This document shows, piece after piece, positions 17,311 through 25,514 of a DNA stretch of 64,000 bases. Position 1 is the first letter of the stretch, and each line of letters opens with the position of its first letter. Position numbers and translations under genes: made by a program. This DNA comes from Bradyrhizobium arachidis (GTDB taxonomy: Bacteria; Pseudomonadota; Alphaproteobacteria; Rhizobiales; Xanthobacteraceae): NCBI RefSeq assembly GCF_024758505.1, contig NZ_CP077970.1, forward strand, positions 3,720,001 to 3,784,000. The letters run 5' to 3'. A model generated the notes under the pieces. The model did not search any database. It saw nothing but the letters and a program-made list of their open reading frames with translations, and was not told the DNA's origin.

Positions 17311-17618
17311 TTCCTCTGACGAGGACCGGACGCGCGCTTCAGTCGCAGTCCGGCCGTTTTGCCGAAAGGCTTTCCGTCCGAACCTAGACACTGTGAGACC
17401 GGCTTCGCGCCGCGGTGGATACCGCTTGCGCTGATGCCGGGTAGCTCCGCACGGCCACGCGACCTTTGTCGCGTGATCGCGCGCGTGCGCCCGTCATCGC
17501 GCAGGCTCAAGCCTCGGCCCGCCGATTTTTTCAGGAAGCGTCGTCCGCGTCCTCACGTCTTTTGCAAACGAAACCTGTTGCCCGGCATCCGGCCGGGCGC
17601 AAATGAAGGAGGCGTGCC

Positions 17619-18770
17619 ATGAGTTGGCATTTGCTGACGCTGAACGTGACGGTGAAGGATGGCGAGCGTGCATTGCTGACGCGCAATGGGCTGCTCGTGC
17701 GCGTGCTCGCGCCCGGCCGGCATCGCCTGTTCGATCCCCTGCATGAGTTGAAGGCCGAAGTGCTGAACGTGGTCCGCAGCGAATTCCCCGCGGATCGCTA
17801 TGCGGTGCTGAAGGCCGCGCGGCCCGATCTCGCCGCCGAGCTGTTCGAGGCGGTCGAGACCGGGGCTGACGAGGTTGCCATCGTCAGCCTCGATGGCCGG
17901 CCCGTACACCTGCTCACGCCCTGGCAGATCCGCGTCTACTGGAAGGTCGCGACCCGCATCGATGTCGAGCGCATCGATGTGTCCAGCGATCCCCGGATCG
18001 GTGCGCGGCACCTGGCCATGATCGAGCGCAACCGTGCGACCATCTCGATGGAAGCGGTGGTCGAGAACCACGAAGCGGGCCTGCTCTATGTCGAGGGTCG
18101 GCTCGTGGAGCGGCTCGCGCCTGGCCGGCACGCTTTCTGGACCGTCGGTCGCAAGATCGAGGTCAAGCGCCTCGACCTGCGGCCCCAGGCGGTCGAGATC
18201 ACGGCGCAGGAGATGCTGACCAAGGATCGCATCGCGCTGCGGGTGACGCTGACGGCGTTCCGCCGGGTGGTCGATCCCGAGCGGACGGTTGCGACCGTGC
18301 CCGACGTGGATGCGTGGCTGTACCGCCTGGTGCAGTTCGCGATCCGCGAGGCGGTGGCCGGCCGCACGCTGGACGAGGTGCTGTCTGCGAAGGCAGCGCT
18401 GGATGCGGAGCTGCGCGACTATGTGCGCGCACGCGTCGCGGAGTCTGGCGTCGAGGTGACGGAACTCGGCGTGAAGGACGTGATCCTGCCCGGCGAGATC
18501 CGTGAGCTCGTCAACAAGGTGGTGGAGGCGGAGCGGGTCGCCAAGGCGAACCTGATCCGCCGGCAGGAAGAGACCGCGGCGACGCGTTCGCTTCTCAACA
18601 CCGCCCGCCTGATGGAGGAGAACCCCCTGCTGCTGCGGCTCAAGGAGCTGGAGTCGCTGGAGCGGCTGGTCGAGAAGGTCGGCCGCATCGACCTCCATGC
18701 CGGCGACGGCGAGGGCCTCGATGCCCTCTTGACCCGGCTCGTGCGCCTGAAGGCGCCCGAGAGCGCGTGA
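17619..18770 (+). CDS. Slipin / SPFH (band 7) family protein
   Basis: 383 residues with a strong GAAGGAGG site. Seen: an SPFH-type N-terminal part with two related segments (VKDGERALLTRNGLLVRVLAPGRHRLFD ~11-38 and VENHEAGLLYVEGRLVERLAPGRHAFW ~148-174), then VKRLDLRPQAVEITAQEMLTKDRIALRVTLTAF and the helical EVTELGVKDVILPGEIRELVNKVVEAERVAKANLIRRQEE assembly region (~270-320). No convincing membrane helix is seen, unlike most slipins. SPFH proteins form large oligomeric scaffolds, and slipins are recurrent neighbours of RtcB. First gene after the tRNA-like leader; likely a scaffold for the repair system (inference). Confidence 0.88.
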   Translation: MSWHLLTLNVTVKDGERALLTRNGLLVRVLAPGRHRLFDPLHELKAEVLNVVRSEFPADRYAVLKAARPDLAAELFEAVETGADEVAIVSLDGRPVHLLTPWQIRVYWKVATRIDVERIDVSSDPRIGARHLAMIERNRATISMEAVVENHEAGLLYVEGRLVERLAPGRHAFWTVGRKIEVKRLDLRPQAVEITAQEMLTKDRIALRVTLTAFRRVVDPERTVATVPDVDAWLYRLVQFAIREAVAGRTLDEVLSAKAALDAELRDYVRARVAESGVEVTELGVKDVILPGEIRELVNKVVEAERVAKANLIRRQEETAATRSLLNTARLMEENPLLLRLKELESLERLVEKVGRIDLHAGDGEGLDALLTRLVRLKAPESA

Positions 18771-18778
18771 GACCTAAG

Positions 18779-18802
18779 AAGGGCCGCCCACGGGCGGCCC
18801 TT
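18779..18802. terminator. GC-rich hairpin, copy 1 of 3 (after slipin)
   Basis: A perfect 10-bp inverted repeat AAGGGCCGCC-CACG-GGCGGCCCTT begins 8 bases after the slipin stop codon. A-tracts on one side and TT on the other make it resemble a bidirectional terminator, but the weak T tail (TTCATT) and its position inside an apparent operon fit partial termination or 3'-end protection as well. Near-identical copies follow the next two genes. Confidence 0.75.
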
Positions 18803-18834
18803 CATTGAGGGAGAATATACGTTAGGAGGCCACT

Positions 18835-19419
18835 ATGGCTGAAATTTATTGGAGCGCGGACAACATCGCCACGATCGCCGGTTTCCTCTCGGCAGCCGAA
18901 TGCGAGGACTATGTCCGGCTGGGTGAAGCGACCGGCTTCGAAGAAGCCCCCATCACCACGTCCAGGGGCATGATCCTGATGAAGGACGTGCGCAACAACG
19001 ACCGGGTCATGATTGATGATCCGGAGCGAGCGCTTGCGCTCTATCGGAAGCTCTCCGGTGAACTGGCGCCGAGATTCGAGAGAACATGGACCCCGGTCGG
19101 GTTCAACGAGCGGCTCCGTCTGTACCGTTACGATGTCGGGCAGCAGTTCGACTGGCATCGCGACGGCTATTTCCAGCGGCCGAACGGAGAACGCAGCTTC
19201 TTCACGTTCATGGTCTATCTGAACGACGACTACGAGGGCGGCGCGACGTCGTTCAGCGACAATGGCTCCAGCCTCGGCCGGCCCATTCGCATCACGCCGG
19301 CGATGGGGATGGGACTTCTGTTCCATCATCCGATCGTGCATCGCGGCGATCCCGTCGTGGCGGGGCGCAAATACGTGCTGCGAACGGATGTGATGTACCG
19401 TCGCGTCGCGGCGACATGA
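18835..19419 (+). CDS. Prolyl-4-hydroxylase-like Fe(II)/2-oxoglutarate oxygenase
   Basis: 194 residues, ATG preceded by AGGAGG. Seen: the double-stranded beta-helix iron triad His108-x-Asp110 in FDWHRDGYF and distal His169 in FHHPIVHRGDPVVAGRKYVLRTDVMY, with Lys179 ten residues later as the expected 2-oxoglutarate ligand (P4H type). LRLYRYDVGQQF and FFTFMVYLNDDYEGGATSF are the usual P4H core strands. Cytosolic. It sits between slipin and rtcB, each separated by a copy of the same hairpin. Its substrate is unknown: a protein (ribosomal, slipin or RtcB) or a nucleic acid component of the system are possibilities. Confidence 0.9.
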   Translation: MAEIYWSADNIATIAGFLSAAECEDYVRLGEATGFEEAPITTSRGMILMKDVRNNDRVMIDDPERALALYRKLSGELAPRFERTWTPVGFNERLRLYRYDVGQQFDWHRDGYFQRPNGERSFFTFMVYLNDDYEGGATSFSDNGSSLGRPIRITPAMGMGLLFHHPIVHRGDPVVAGRKYVLRTDVMYRRVAAT

Positions 19420-19421
19420 CG

Positions 19422-19445
19422 AAGGGCCGCCCAAGGGCGGCTCTT
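19422..19445. terminator. GC-rich hairpin, copy 2 of 3 (after oxygenase gene)
   Basis: AAGGGCCGCC-CAAG-GGCGGCTCTT, 10-bp stem with one G-T pair, begins 2 bases after the oxygenase stop codon. The arm sequence is the same as copies 1 and 3, which follow the flanking genes. Confidence 0.75.
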
Positions 19446-19513
19446 CACCACATGAACGCAGTTGCGGCAAGACGCAACTGAAGCTTGGATCGAATTTACC
19501 GGAGTGTCCCAAA

Positions 19514-20857
19514 ATGATTGACGGAAACACGCTGATCGCCTGGGGTTTTGCACCGGGCCGCTGGTTCAGGGACGCCCTGGAGACCGCCAACGCCATGCGT
19601 GCCGGCGGCGCGGACGACGATGCGATCTTCATCGCTCTTCAGACCTTGCAGCCGATCGAAACGCTGATGCGGACGAACGGCATTCCGTTCTCGATGCTGA
19701 TCGAGGCGGAGAACGAGGTGGAACGCGCCAACGTCACGGCGGTGGCCCAGCACATGGATGCGTTGATGCGCGTGCCGACCATCATGGCTGGCGCCGTGAT
19801 GCCTGACGCCTGTCCGTCAGGGACAGCACTCGGAACCATCCCGGTTGGCGGCGTCGTCGCATGCGACGACGCGATCCATCCCGGCTTCCACTCCTCCGAC
19901 ATCTGCTGCTCGGTCGCCATCACGGTGTTCGGCCGTAGGGATGATCCGAAGCGGGTTCTCGATGCCGTTCACGATGTCACGCATTTCGGTCCAGGCGGCC
20001 GCGACGGAATCCGCATGCCGCCTGACGAGGTGATGGCGGGGTTCGATCGTAATCCCTTCCTGAAAGGGCTCGAGCGGTTTGCGATCGGTCACTTCGCCAC
20101 CCAGGGCGACGGCAACCACTTTGCGTTCGTCGGCCATCTCAAGTCGACGGGCCATGTGGCGCTGGTGACGCATCATGGCTCCCGTGGTCTCGGCGCTCAA
20201 GTCTACAAGCGCGGAATGGCGGTTGCGAGGAAGCATACCGCGATCCACGCGCCGAAGGTCCCGAACCACAACGCCTGGATCAAGGCATCGAGCGATGACG
20301 GACGAGCCTATTGGGAGGCGTTGCAGATCGTGCGGGGCTGGACCAAAGCCAATCACATCGCGATTCACGATCTCACGGCCGCGCGCCTCGGCAATGCGAT
20401 CGCTGATCGTTTCTGGAACGAGCACAACTTCGTGTTCCGGAAGGCAGATGGTCTTTTCTATCACGGAAAGGGAGCCACCCCGAGCTGGGCCGGCTTCTCG
20501 GAGGACGACGACGGGCGCACCCTCGTGCCGCTCAACATGGCGGAGCCCGTCCTGATCCTCAGGCATAGGGATAACAGGAGTGCGCTCGGCTTCGCTCCCC
20601 ATGGAGCCGGGCGCAACGTTGGACGCAAGGCCTTCCTGCGCGAGAACAAGCCGCAGCTTCCGGCTGGAATTGACGCTCGTTTCTACTGCGGCAAACCCGA
20701 CCTGTCAGAGCTGCCGCAGGCCTACAAGAACGCCGCTTCCGTGCGTTCGCAGATCACGAAGTACGGTCTCGGCGAGGTGATTGATGAGGTGATCCCGTAC
20801 GGCTCAATCATGGCCGGCGATTGGGAAGCCGAGGCGCCTTGGCGCAAGCGCGGGTGA
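19514..20857 (+). CDS. rtcB: RtcB-family RNA ligase
   Basis: 447 residues. Seen: Mn-binding region GGVVACDDAIHPGFHSSDICCSVA with Asp129 and Cys132 in the place of the DxxC of RtcB; GDGNHFAFVG; THHGSRGLGAQVYKRGM; and HGAGRN with His363, the residue that is guanylylated in the family. The motifs diverge from the E. coli protein (CDDAIHPGFHSSD instead of GVDIGCG), marking a distinct subgroup. RtcB joins 2',3'-cyclic-phosphate/3'-phosphate ends to 5'-OH ends using GTP, the ends left by anticodon nucleases and other ribotoxins. No rtcA, archease, rsr or rtcR gene is in the window. Last gene of the operon. Confidence 0.93.
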   Translation: MIDGNTLIAWGFAPGRWFRDALETANAMRAGGADDDAIFIALQTLQPIETLMRTNGIPFSMLIEAENEVERANVTAVAQHMDALMRVPTIMAGAVMPDACPSGTALGTIPVGGVVACDDAIHPGFHSSDICCSVAITVFGRRDDPKRVLDAVHDVTHFGPGGRDGIRMPPDEVMAGFDRNPFLKGLERFAIGHFATQGDGNHFAFVGHLKSTGHVALVTHHGSRGLGAQVYKRGMAVARKHTAIHAPKVPNHNAWIKASSDDGRAYWEALQIVRGWTKANHIAIHDLTAARLGNAIADRFWNEHNFVFRKADGLFYHGKGATPSWAGFSEDDDGRTLVPLNMAEPVLILRHRDNRSALGFAPHGAGRNVGRKAFLRENKPQLPAGIDARFYCGKPDLSELPQAYKNAASVRSQITKYGLGEVIDEVIPYGSIMAGDWEAEAPWRKRG

Positions 20858-20873
20858 GGGTGCATGAATCAGG

Positions 20874-20897
20874 AAGGGCCGCCCACAGGCGGCCCTT
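20874..20897. terminator. GC-rich hairpin, copy 3 of 3 (after rtcB)
   Basis: AAGGGCCGCC-CACA-GGCGGCCCTT, perfect 10-bp stem, lies between the convergent stop codons of rtcB (20857) and the autotransporter (20901). Here a bidirectional terminator is the natural reading. Confidence 0.8.
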
Positions 20898-20900
20898 CAT

Positions 20901-23900
20901 CTACCAGCCGTAGCGCAGCGTTGCCGTTCCGGAATAGGCGTTGCCGCGGCCGAACAGCTCGGCGTCCACCTTTGAGGCGAGCGAGAAGCCGCGAGCAAAG
21001 CGCAACTCGCTGCCGAGCGACAGCAGTGCCGCGTCGCGAACCGCGGGCGCGCCGATCACGGTGAGCTCCGTTCCCGGCAATACCTGGAAGGACGAAGTGG
21101 CCGTGATGCGGTCGGAGAAATCGTGCAGCCAGGCTGCACGTCCGCGCACGATCAGCTCCGTCCCGCTGTCGATTATGAAGCGATTGTCGAAGCGTGATCC
21201 GAGCTCGCTGCGAACTTGCGTCGAGGTTTGCGCGGCGTAGGCGAGCGCAAAGCCGCCGGCGCCGGCGAGGCCGGTCTCGGTATAGGCAGGCGTGCGGAAG
21301 CTTTGGGCCTGTCCGGCGGCATAGGGCGTGATGCGGAAGCTCATCAACGCGATGCGATAGCCGGCCTCGATGCGTCCGCCATAGTTTTGCGCCTTGAAGC
21401 TGGCGTCGAGCCGGTCAAACGCACCCGGCAGCATCACGGTGCGACTGGTGCTGAGATCGTGCCAGCCATAGGCGAAGGCCGCCGAGAGATAGGAGTTGCC
21501 GAGCCTGGTCGAGGAATAGAGGCCGGCCTGGAAATTCTCGCCGCGACCGGAGCCGAGCGTGTCCACGCCCCAATTGGTGAAGCCGCCTGAGATCGCGGCG
21601 CCGATGACGGTGTTTTGGGAGACGCGATAGTCGACGCCGGCCGCGCCGCCGCCATTGCGCGCATCGAGCGCATGGCTGCCGACGGGCGTGTCGGCGTTGC
21701 GCTTGGCCTGCGCGCCATAGGCCGCCGCCCAGGTACCCCAGCGCCGATCGATGGTGTCGTAGCTTGATGCCGGCATCGCGCCCGCGGCATTGTTCGCCGC
21801 GGCGACCGCAGGCGGAAGCGCTTGTTCTGCTGCATAGCCGATCGCGCGCGGCTGCGACGGTCCGTTGCCGAGCTGGGTGTCCAGGAACGGGTCGAGCATC
21901 ATATTGAGGAACGAGTCCGTTGCTCTGAAACCTGCCGCCGAGGCACCGGTTGCGACTTCGCCGGAGATCTGGTCGAGACCGTTCGTCAGCGCCGCGCCGC
22001 TGAGGCCGAACAGCGTGACGAATTGCGCGGGCAGTGCGTTCCCGGCATTGAAATAGGTGTTGAGCGCCGTCGCGACGGAGGACTGGTTGGGGGCGAGGGC
22101 GGTGCTGTTGCCTCCGCCTCCGCCGCCGCCACCGCCGCCACCGCCGCCGCCCGTGCCACCGCCACCGGTGCCCCCGAGGTCGGCGGTGAGGTCGAGCTTC
22201 GCGTCGGTTGCGGTGTAGGACAGGTTGGCCTTGAAGCCGGAGGGCAGGCCGACGGTGCTCAGGCTCGCGAACGTGCCAGTGCGGCTGCTCGACGTGAGGA
22301 TAGTGTAGGACTTTGCGACGTAGTTGCCCGCCGCGAAGGTGGCCTGGACGGTGCCCGCGAGACTTGCCGTGCCGCTCACATTCGTCGTGTCCGACAGCGA
22401 CGGCATGACATCGACGAGATATTTGCCGGTGCTCGTCTGCACGAAGTTTCCGAGAACGATCGACGTCATCATCCCTCCGACGCCGCCGGGGGCATAGCTA
22501 CCCTTGTTGGTAAAGCTGTTGCCGGCGCCGATCGTGATCACCTGCCCGGAATTGTAGAGTCCCGAACTCTGGTTGGTGAGGCTGTTGGTGCCGGCGCCGA
22601 GATCGACCCAACCCGTCATCGTTCCGAAATTGCTGATGGTCTCGTTGCCGGTGTGGCCGAGCACGGCGTAGCCGTTGAAGCCGGTGGTCGTGGAGATGTT
22701 GCCGGTCGCCGAGTTGGTCAGGCTGTTGCTGGAGCCGCCGATGAAGTCGACGCCGTGGGCGCCGACGATCTTGGCGTTGTTGGTGATGGTGATGTTGCCG
22801 GTGCCGGCCGTGCTGGCATAGATGCCGGCCGAGCCCGCCTGGATCGCGCCATTCGCCGTGATGACGGTGTTGGAACTATTCGCGGCGTTGCCGATCGTGG
22901 TCATGACGCCCATCGTGTCGGCGTAGATTTTGCCGGCGGTAACGTTGATGGCGCCGGACGCGCCCGTCGGATTCGACGCCACGATGCCGACTCCGCCGAC
23001 GGGGGCACCAACTCCTCCGGGCCCGCCCGGACCGCCGATCTGACCGCCGGTCATGTTGACGACGACATTGCCCGTGCCCAGGGACGCCGCGCGCAGGCCG
23101 TCGCCTCCGGTCTGGATCGTTCCTGCCGTCATGTTGATGGTGGTCGTGCCGCCGGTCCCGCCTGCGGTCACGGCCCTGCTGTTGGTGTCGGTGCCGGCGT
23201 TGACGTCGGCAGCGACATTGATGGTGAGCGCACCGCTTCCCATGCTTCTTGCGTCGACGCCGATGATGTTGGTCGCCAGCGCCGTGATGGACGCGTTGAC
23301 GTTCACGGTGACGGAGCCGCTGCCGGCGGTGCTGGCGTAAATCGGCCCCTGGTCGAAGGAGACGGGCGCCGTAGTGACGGCGATCATGCCGTTGGAATCG
23401 ACCCGGACGTTGCCGGTGCTCGCGGCGTTGGTGATCTGCGCGTAGACGCCGGTGTACTTCGCATAGATCGCTCCGGCGGTGACGAAGACGTCGCCGGCGG
23501 TCCCTGAGCTCTGTGCGTAGATCCCGGCGTTGGGAGTTGCCGCCGCCGAGCCGATCGAGCCGCCGGTCATGTTGACGCGCACGCCGCCGGTGCCGGAGGA
23601 GGCGGCTTCGATCCCGATGGCGTTACCGGTCACGCTCCCGGCGGTCATGTTGACGGTGGTGGCGCCGTTGACGCCGAACGCCGTGACGGCGCCGAAGAAG
23701 ACGCCGGCGGCCATCACGTCATTGGCGATGTTCAGCGTCGTGACGCCGCCGAGCGTGGTTTGGGTCGCGATACCAGACGTGAAGCCGGACGAGATCGCGC
23801 CGGTGCCATTGAAGGTGATGTTGCCGCCGACATTCGTCATGTAGACGCCGGCATTGCTGCCGCCGCCGTCCACTAACCCCGAACCGCCATAGGTGATCGC

Positions 23901-24296
23901 GCCGCCATTGCCGTCGGCTTGCACTGCGCCGCCGGTGACACCGGCCATGCTGATGCTGGCCTGGCCGTTGTTGGTAATGTCGATGGTGTGCGGCGTCGCG
24001 CCCGTCGCCTCCAGCTCGATCCCCGCGCCGCCGATGCTGATTCCGGAGTGAATCGTGCCGACGAGGTTGGCATCGAACGACTGGATGCGATCGCTGGTCG
24101 AAGTGTTGGTGCTGGTCGTATTGGTGGTGTTGGTCGTGGTCGTGCTGGCCGCACAGTCGATGGTGACCGTGGTGGTGCCATTGGCGATGCACGCCGCCAT
24201 CGCCTGCGGCATGCCGAGGAGAGGGGCGGTCAGAAGTGCCGAGGATGCCAGCAGCGCGCTCTTGCGCGAGGATCGATACGCAGACAGGAATTTCAC
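20901..24296 (-). CDS. Autotransporter with beta-helical passenger (type V secretion)
   Basis: 1131 residues. Seen: signal peptide (MKFLSAYRSSRKSALLASSALLTAPLLG...QAMAA, cleavage near 34); a Thr/Asn/Gly-rich passenger (~35-700) with many short repeats of the type GTGNVxVNMTGGxIG / xxTINMTAG, typical of a right-handed beta-helix; a glycine linker with 14 consecutive Gly codons (22111-22152); and a C-terminal ~280-residue beta-barrel with alternating strands ending in TATLRYGW (terminal aromatic). Expected to be exposed at the outer membrane. Adhesive or other function is not readable from sequence. Convergent with rtcB; nothing suggests a functional link. Confidence 0.9.
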   Translation of the reverse strand: MKFLSAYRSSRKSALLASSALLTAPLLGMPQAMAACIANGTTTVTIDCAASTTTTNTTNTTSTNTSTSDRIQSFDANLVGTIHSGISIGGAGIELEATGATPHTIDITNNGQASISMAGVTGGAVQADGNGGAITYGGSGLVDGGGSNAGVYMTNVGGNITFNGTGAISSGFTSGIATQTTLGGVTTLNIANDVMAAGVFFGAVTAFGVNGATTVNMTAGSVTGNAIGIEAASSGTGGVRVNMTGGSIGSAAATPNAGIYAQSSGTAGDVFVTAGAIYAKYTGVYAQITNAASTGNVRVDSNGMIAVTTAPVSFDQGPIYASTAGSGSVTVNVNASITALATNIIGVDARSMGSGALTINVAADVNAGTDTNSRAVTAGGTGGTTTINMTAGTIQTGGDGLRAASLGTGNVVVNMTGGQIGGPGGPGGVGAPVGGVGIVASNPTGASGAINVTAGKIYADTMGVMTTIGNAANSSNTVITANGAIQAGSAGIYASTAGTGNITITNNAKIVGAHGVDFIGGSSNSLTNSATGNISTTTGFNGYAVLGHTGNETISNFGTMTGWVDLGAGTNSLTNQSSGLYNSGQVITIGAGNSFTNKGSYAPGGVGGMMTSIVLGNFVQTSTGKYLVDVMPSLSDTTNVSGTASLAGTVQATFAAGNYVAKSYTILTSSSRTGTFASLSTVGLPSGFKANLSYTATDAKLDLTADLGGTGGGGTGGGGGGGGGGGGGGNSTALAPNQSSVATALNTYFNAGNALPAQFVTLFGLSGAALTNGLDQISGEVATGASAAGFRATDSFLNMMLDPFLDTQLGNGPSQPRAIGYAAEQALPPAVAAANNAAGAMPASSYDTIDRRWGTWAAAYGAQAKRNADTPVGSHALDARNGGGAAGVDYRVSQNTVIGAAISGGFTNWGVDTLGSGRGENFQAGLYSSTRLGNSYLSAAFAYGWHDLSTSRTVMLPGAFDRLDASFKAQNYGGRIEAGYRIALMSFRITPYAAGQAQSFRTPAYTETGLAGAGGFALAYAAQTSTQVRSELGSRFDNRFIIDSGTELIVRGRAAWLHDFSDRITATSSFQVLPGTELTVIGAPAVRDAALLSLGSELRFARGFSLASKVDAELFGRGNAYSGTATLRYGW

Positions 24297-24518
24297 GTCT
24301 CACCCAGAATTGCCAATGAATCAAATCATTTGGCCAATCTGCATGGGGCCGCCAAAACTGTCTTGTTCTGGGCTGGACTGGATTTGGACTGGACGCGCCT
24401 GGTGCCGATTTGGCAGGCTTGTCGCCTTTTTGCCACGCCGGGCGCACACGCCGTGATTGAACCCTCTTGACCTTGGATGGACCAATGTTAGGGACTGAGA
24501 GAGGTTGGGGCGCGGGGC

Positions 24519-25481
24519 TTGGCGATACAGAAATTCACGATCTCGACGGGTCAGCCCTCGGCTCATCTGTATGACGAAGCGCGCTTTCGGCTTTGGCAGG
24601 AGACCTATTGCGGGCGGATCGAGGATATCAAGCGCCTGACCAGCGACCCCTTCGTCGGGCGGTGGAGCTTTACCCGCATCAGGGATTTTGGCATGTGCCG
24701 GTTTCGCGGCACGCCGCATGCGGGCCAGCGCGAGGCTCACCAGATTCCCGCGGCCGGCGACGAGAAGCTCAGCATCGGATTCAATCTGGCGCAAACCGCG
24801 CACCGGTTCTCCCAACTCGGCCGGGAGCATACCGTGCCGGACACCCAGCCTCTCTTCTACCGCGCGGACGAGGCGTACCAATATGTCGGCGCCAGCGACT
24901 ATGTCGTGATGGCGTTTCCAAAGCGCATGCTCGGCGCGTTCGGCTCCAGGGCCGAGGCGCTTCTCGGCCGGCCGCTGGATGGCGACCTGCCGGCGCTGCG
25001 GCATCTGCGCCGCTATCTGTCCCTGCTCGACGAACCCGATCTGGCCACCGCCGACCAGGCGCTTGCCGATCACATGCTCGATACGGTCGAGGATCTCATC
25101 GTGCTGTCGCTTGGCGCTTCGGGCGATGCGGCCGACATGGCGCGGATGCGCGGATTGCGCGCTGCGCGTTACGCCGAGATCGGAGGTCTGATCGCGCGGG
25201 GCTTTGCCGATCCGGGCTTTTCCGTGCAGCGCGTCGCCGTGACCACTGGGCTATCGCCGAGCTACATCCAGAAGCTGCTCTCGGAAGGCGGCCATAGTTT
25301 TACCGAGCGCGTGCTGGAGCTCAGGTTGAAAAAGGCACGCGACATGCTCGCGGATCCGCGCAATGACGCCCTCAAGGTGAGCGAGATTGCGCTCGCCTGC
25401 GGTTTCAGCGATATCTCCTACTTCAACCGCTGCTTCCGACGCCGCTTTGGAGCCACGCCGAACGAATGCCGCGGTGGATGA
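24519..25481 (+). CDS. AraC-family transcriptional regulator
   Basis: 320 residues from a TTG start (MAIQKFTISTGQPS). Seen: an N-terminal effector-like domain (AraC-binding-like type, ~20-190) and a C-terminal double helix-turn-helix (~215-318) with FSVQRVAVTTGLSPSYIQKLLSEGGHSFTERVLELRLKKAR and VSEIALACGFSDISYFNRCFRRRFGATPNE. It has a close paralogue in tandem downstream, so the pair arose by duplication. Target and ligand unknown. Confidence 0.88.
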   Translation: MAIQKFTISTGQPSAHLYDEARFRLWQETYCGRIEDIKRLTSDPFVGRWSFTRIRDFGMCRFRGTPHAGQREAHQIPAAGDEKLSIGFNLAQTAHRFSQLGREHTVPDTQPLFYRADEAYQYVGASDYVVMAFPKRMLGAFGSRAEALLGRPLDGDLPALRHLRRYLSLLDEPDLATADQALADHMLDTVEDLIVLSLGASGDAADMARMRGLRAARYAEIGGLIARGFADPGFSVQRVAVTTGLSPSYIQKLLSEGGHSFTERVLELRLKKARDMLADPRNDALKVSEIALACGFSDISYFNRCFRRRFGATPNECRGG

Positions 25482-25514
25482 GCCAATGGCCGACGCCCCG
25501 CGAGAGCTGCAACG

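Larger units (their letters stand above)
17029..17618 (+). other. Long structured leader of the slipin-hydroxylase-RtcB operon
   Basis: No protein gene is seen in this ~590-base stretch. It holds, in order: a potential long-range helix (CCTTCG 17049-17054 with CGAAGG 17127-17132) enclosing two hairpins (CCGGG/CCCGG and ACCGG-CTT-CCGGT at 17098-17110); two tRNA-like modules (17131-17285); a third anticodon-like hairpin (17294-17310); small hairpins CCTC/GAGG (17313-17324) and CCGGAC/GTCCGG (17326-17353); an 8-bp hairpin CACGCGAC/GTCGCGTG (17456-17475); a T6 run at 17526-17531; and a 7-bp hairpin GCCCGGC/GCCGGGC (17580-17598) just before the slipin ribosome site. Inference: a multi-module RNA leader that is probably processed. 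Confidence 0.6.

Noticed and set aside
21822..23507. Long plus-strand frame (561 codons) opposite the autotransporter
   Set aside because: Mirror of repetitive Gly/Thr/Val codons; no signal, motif or ribosome site.
22400..24000. CRISPR-like or satellite repeat array
   Set aside because: The repeats are degenerate codons for a beta-helical passenger, with no constant repeat length or spacer pattern.
20901..24296. Autotransporter as part of the RNA-repair system
   Set aside because: It is convergent, has its own signal peptide and outer-membrane barrel, and is separated by a terminator-like hairpin; no functional link is visible.
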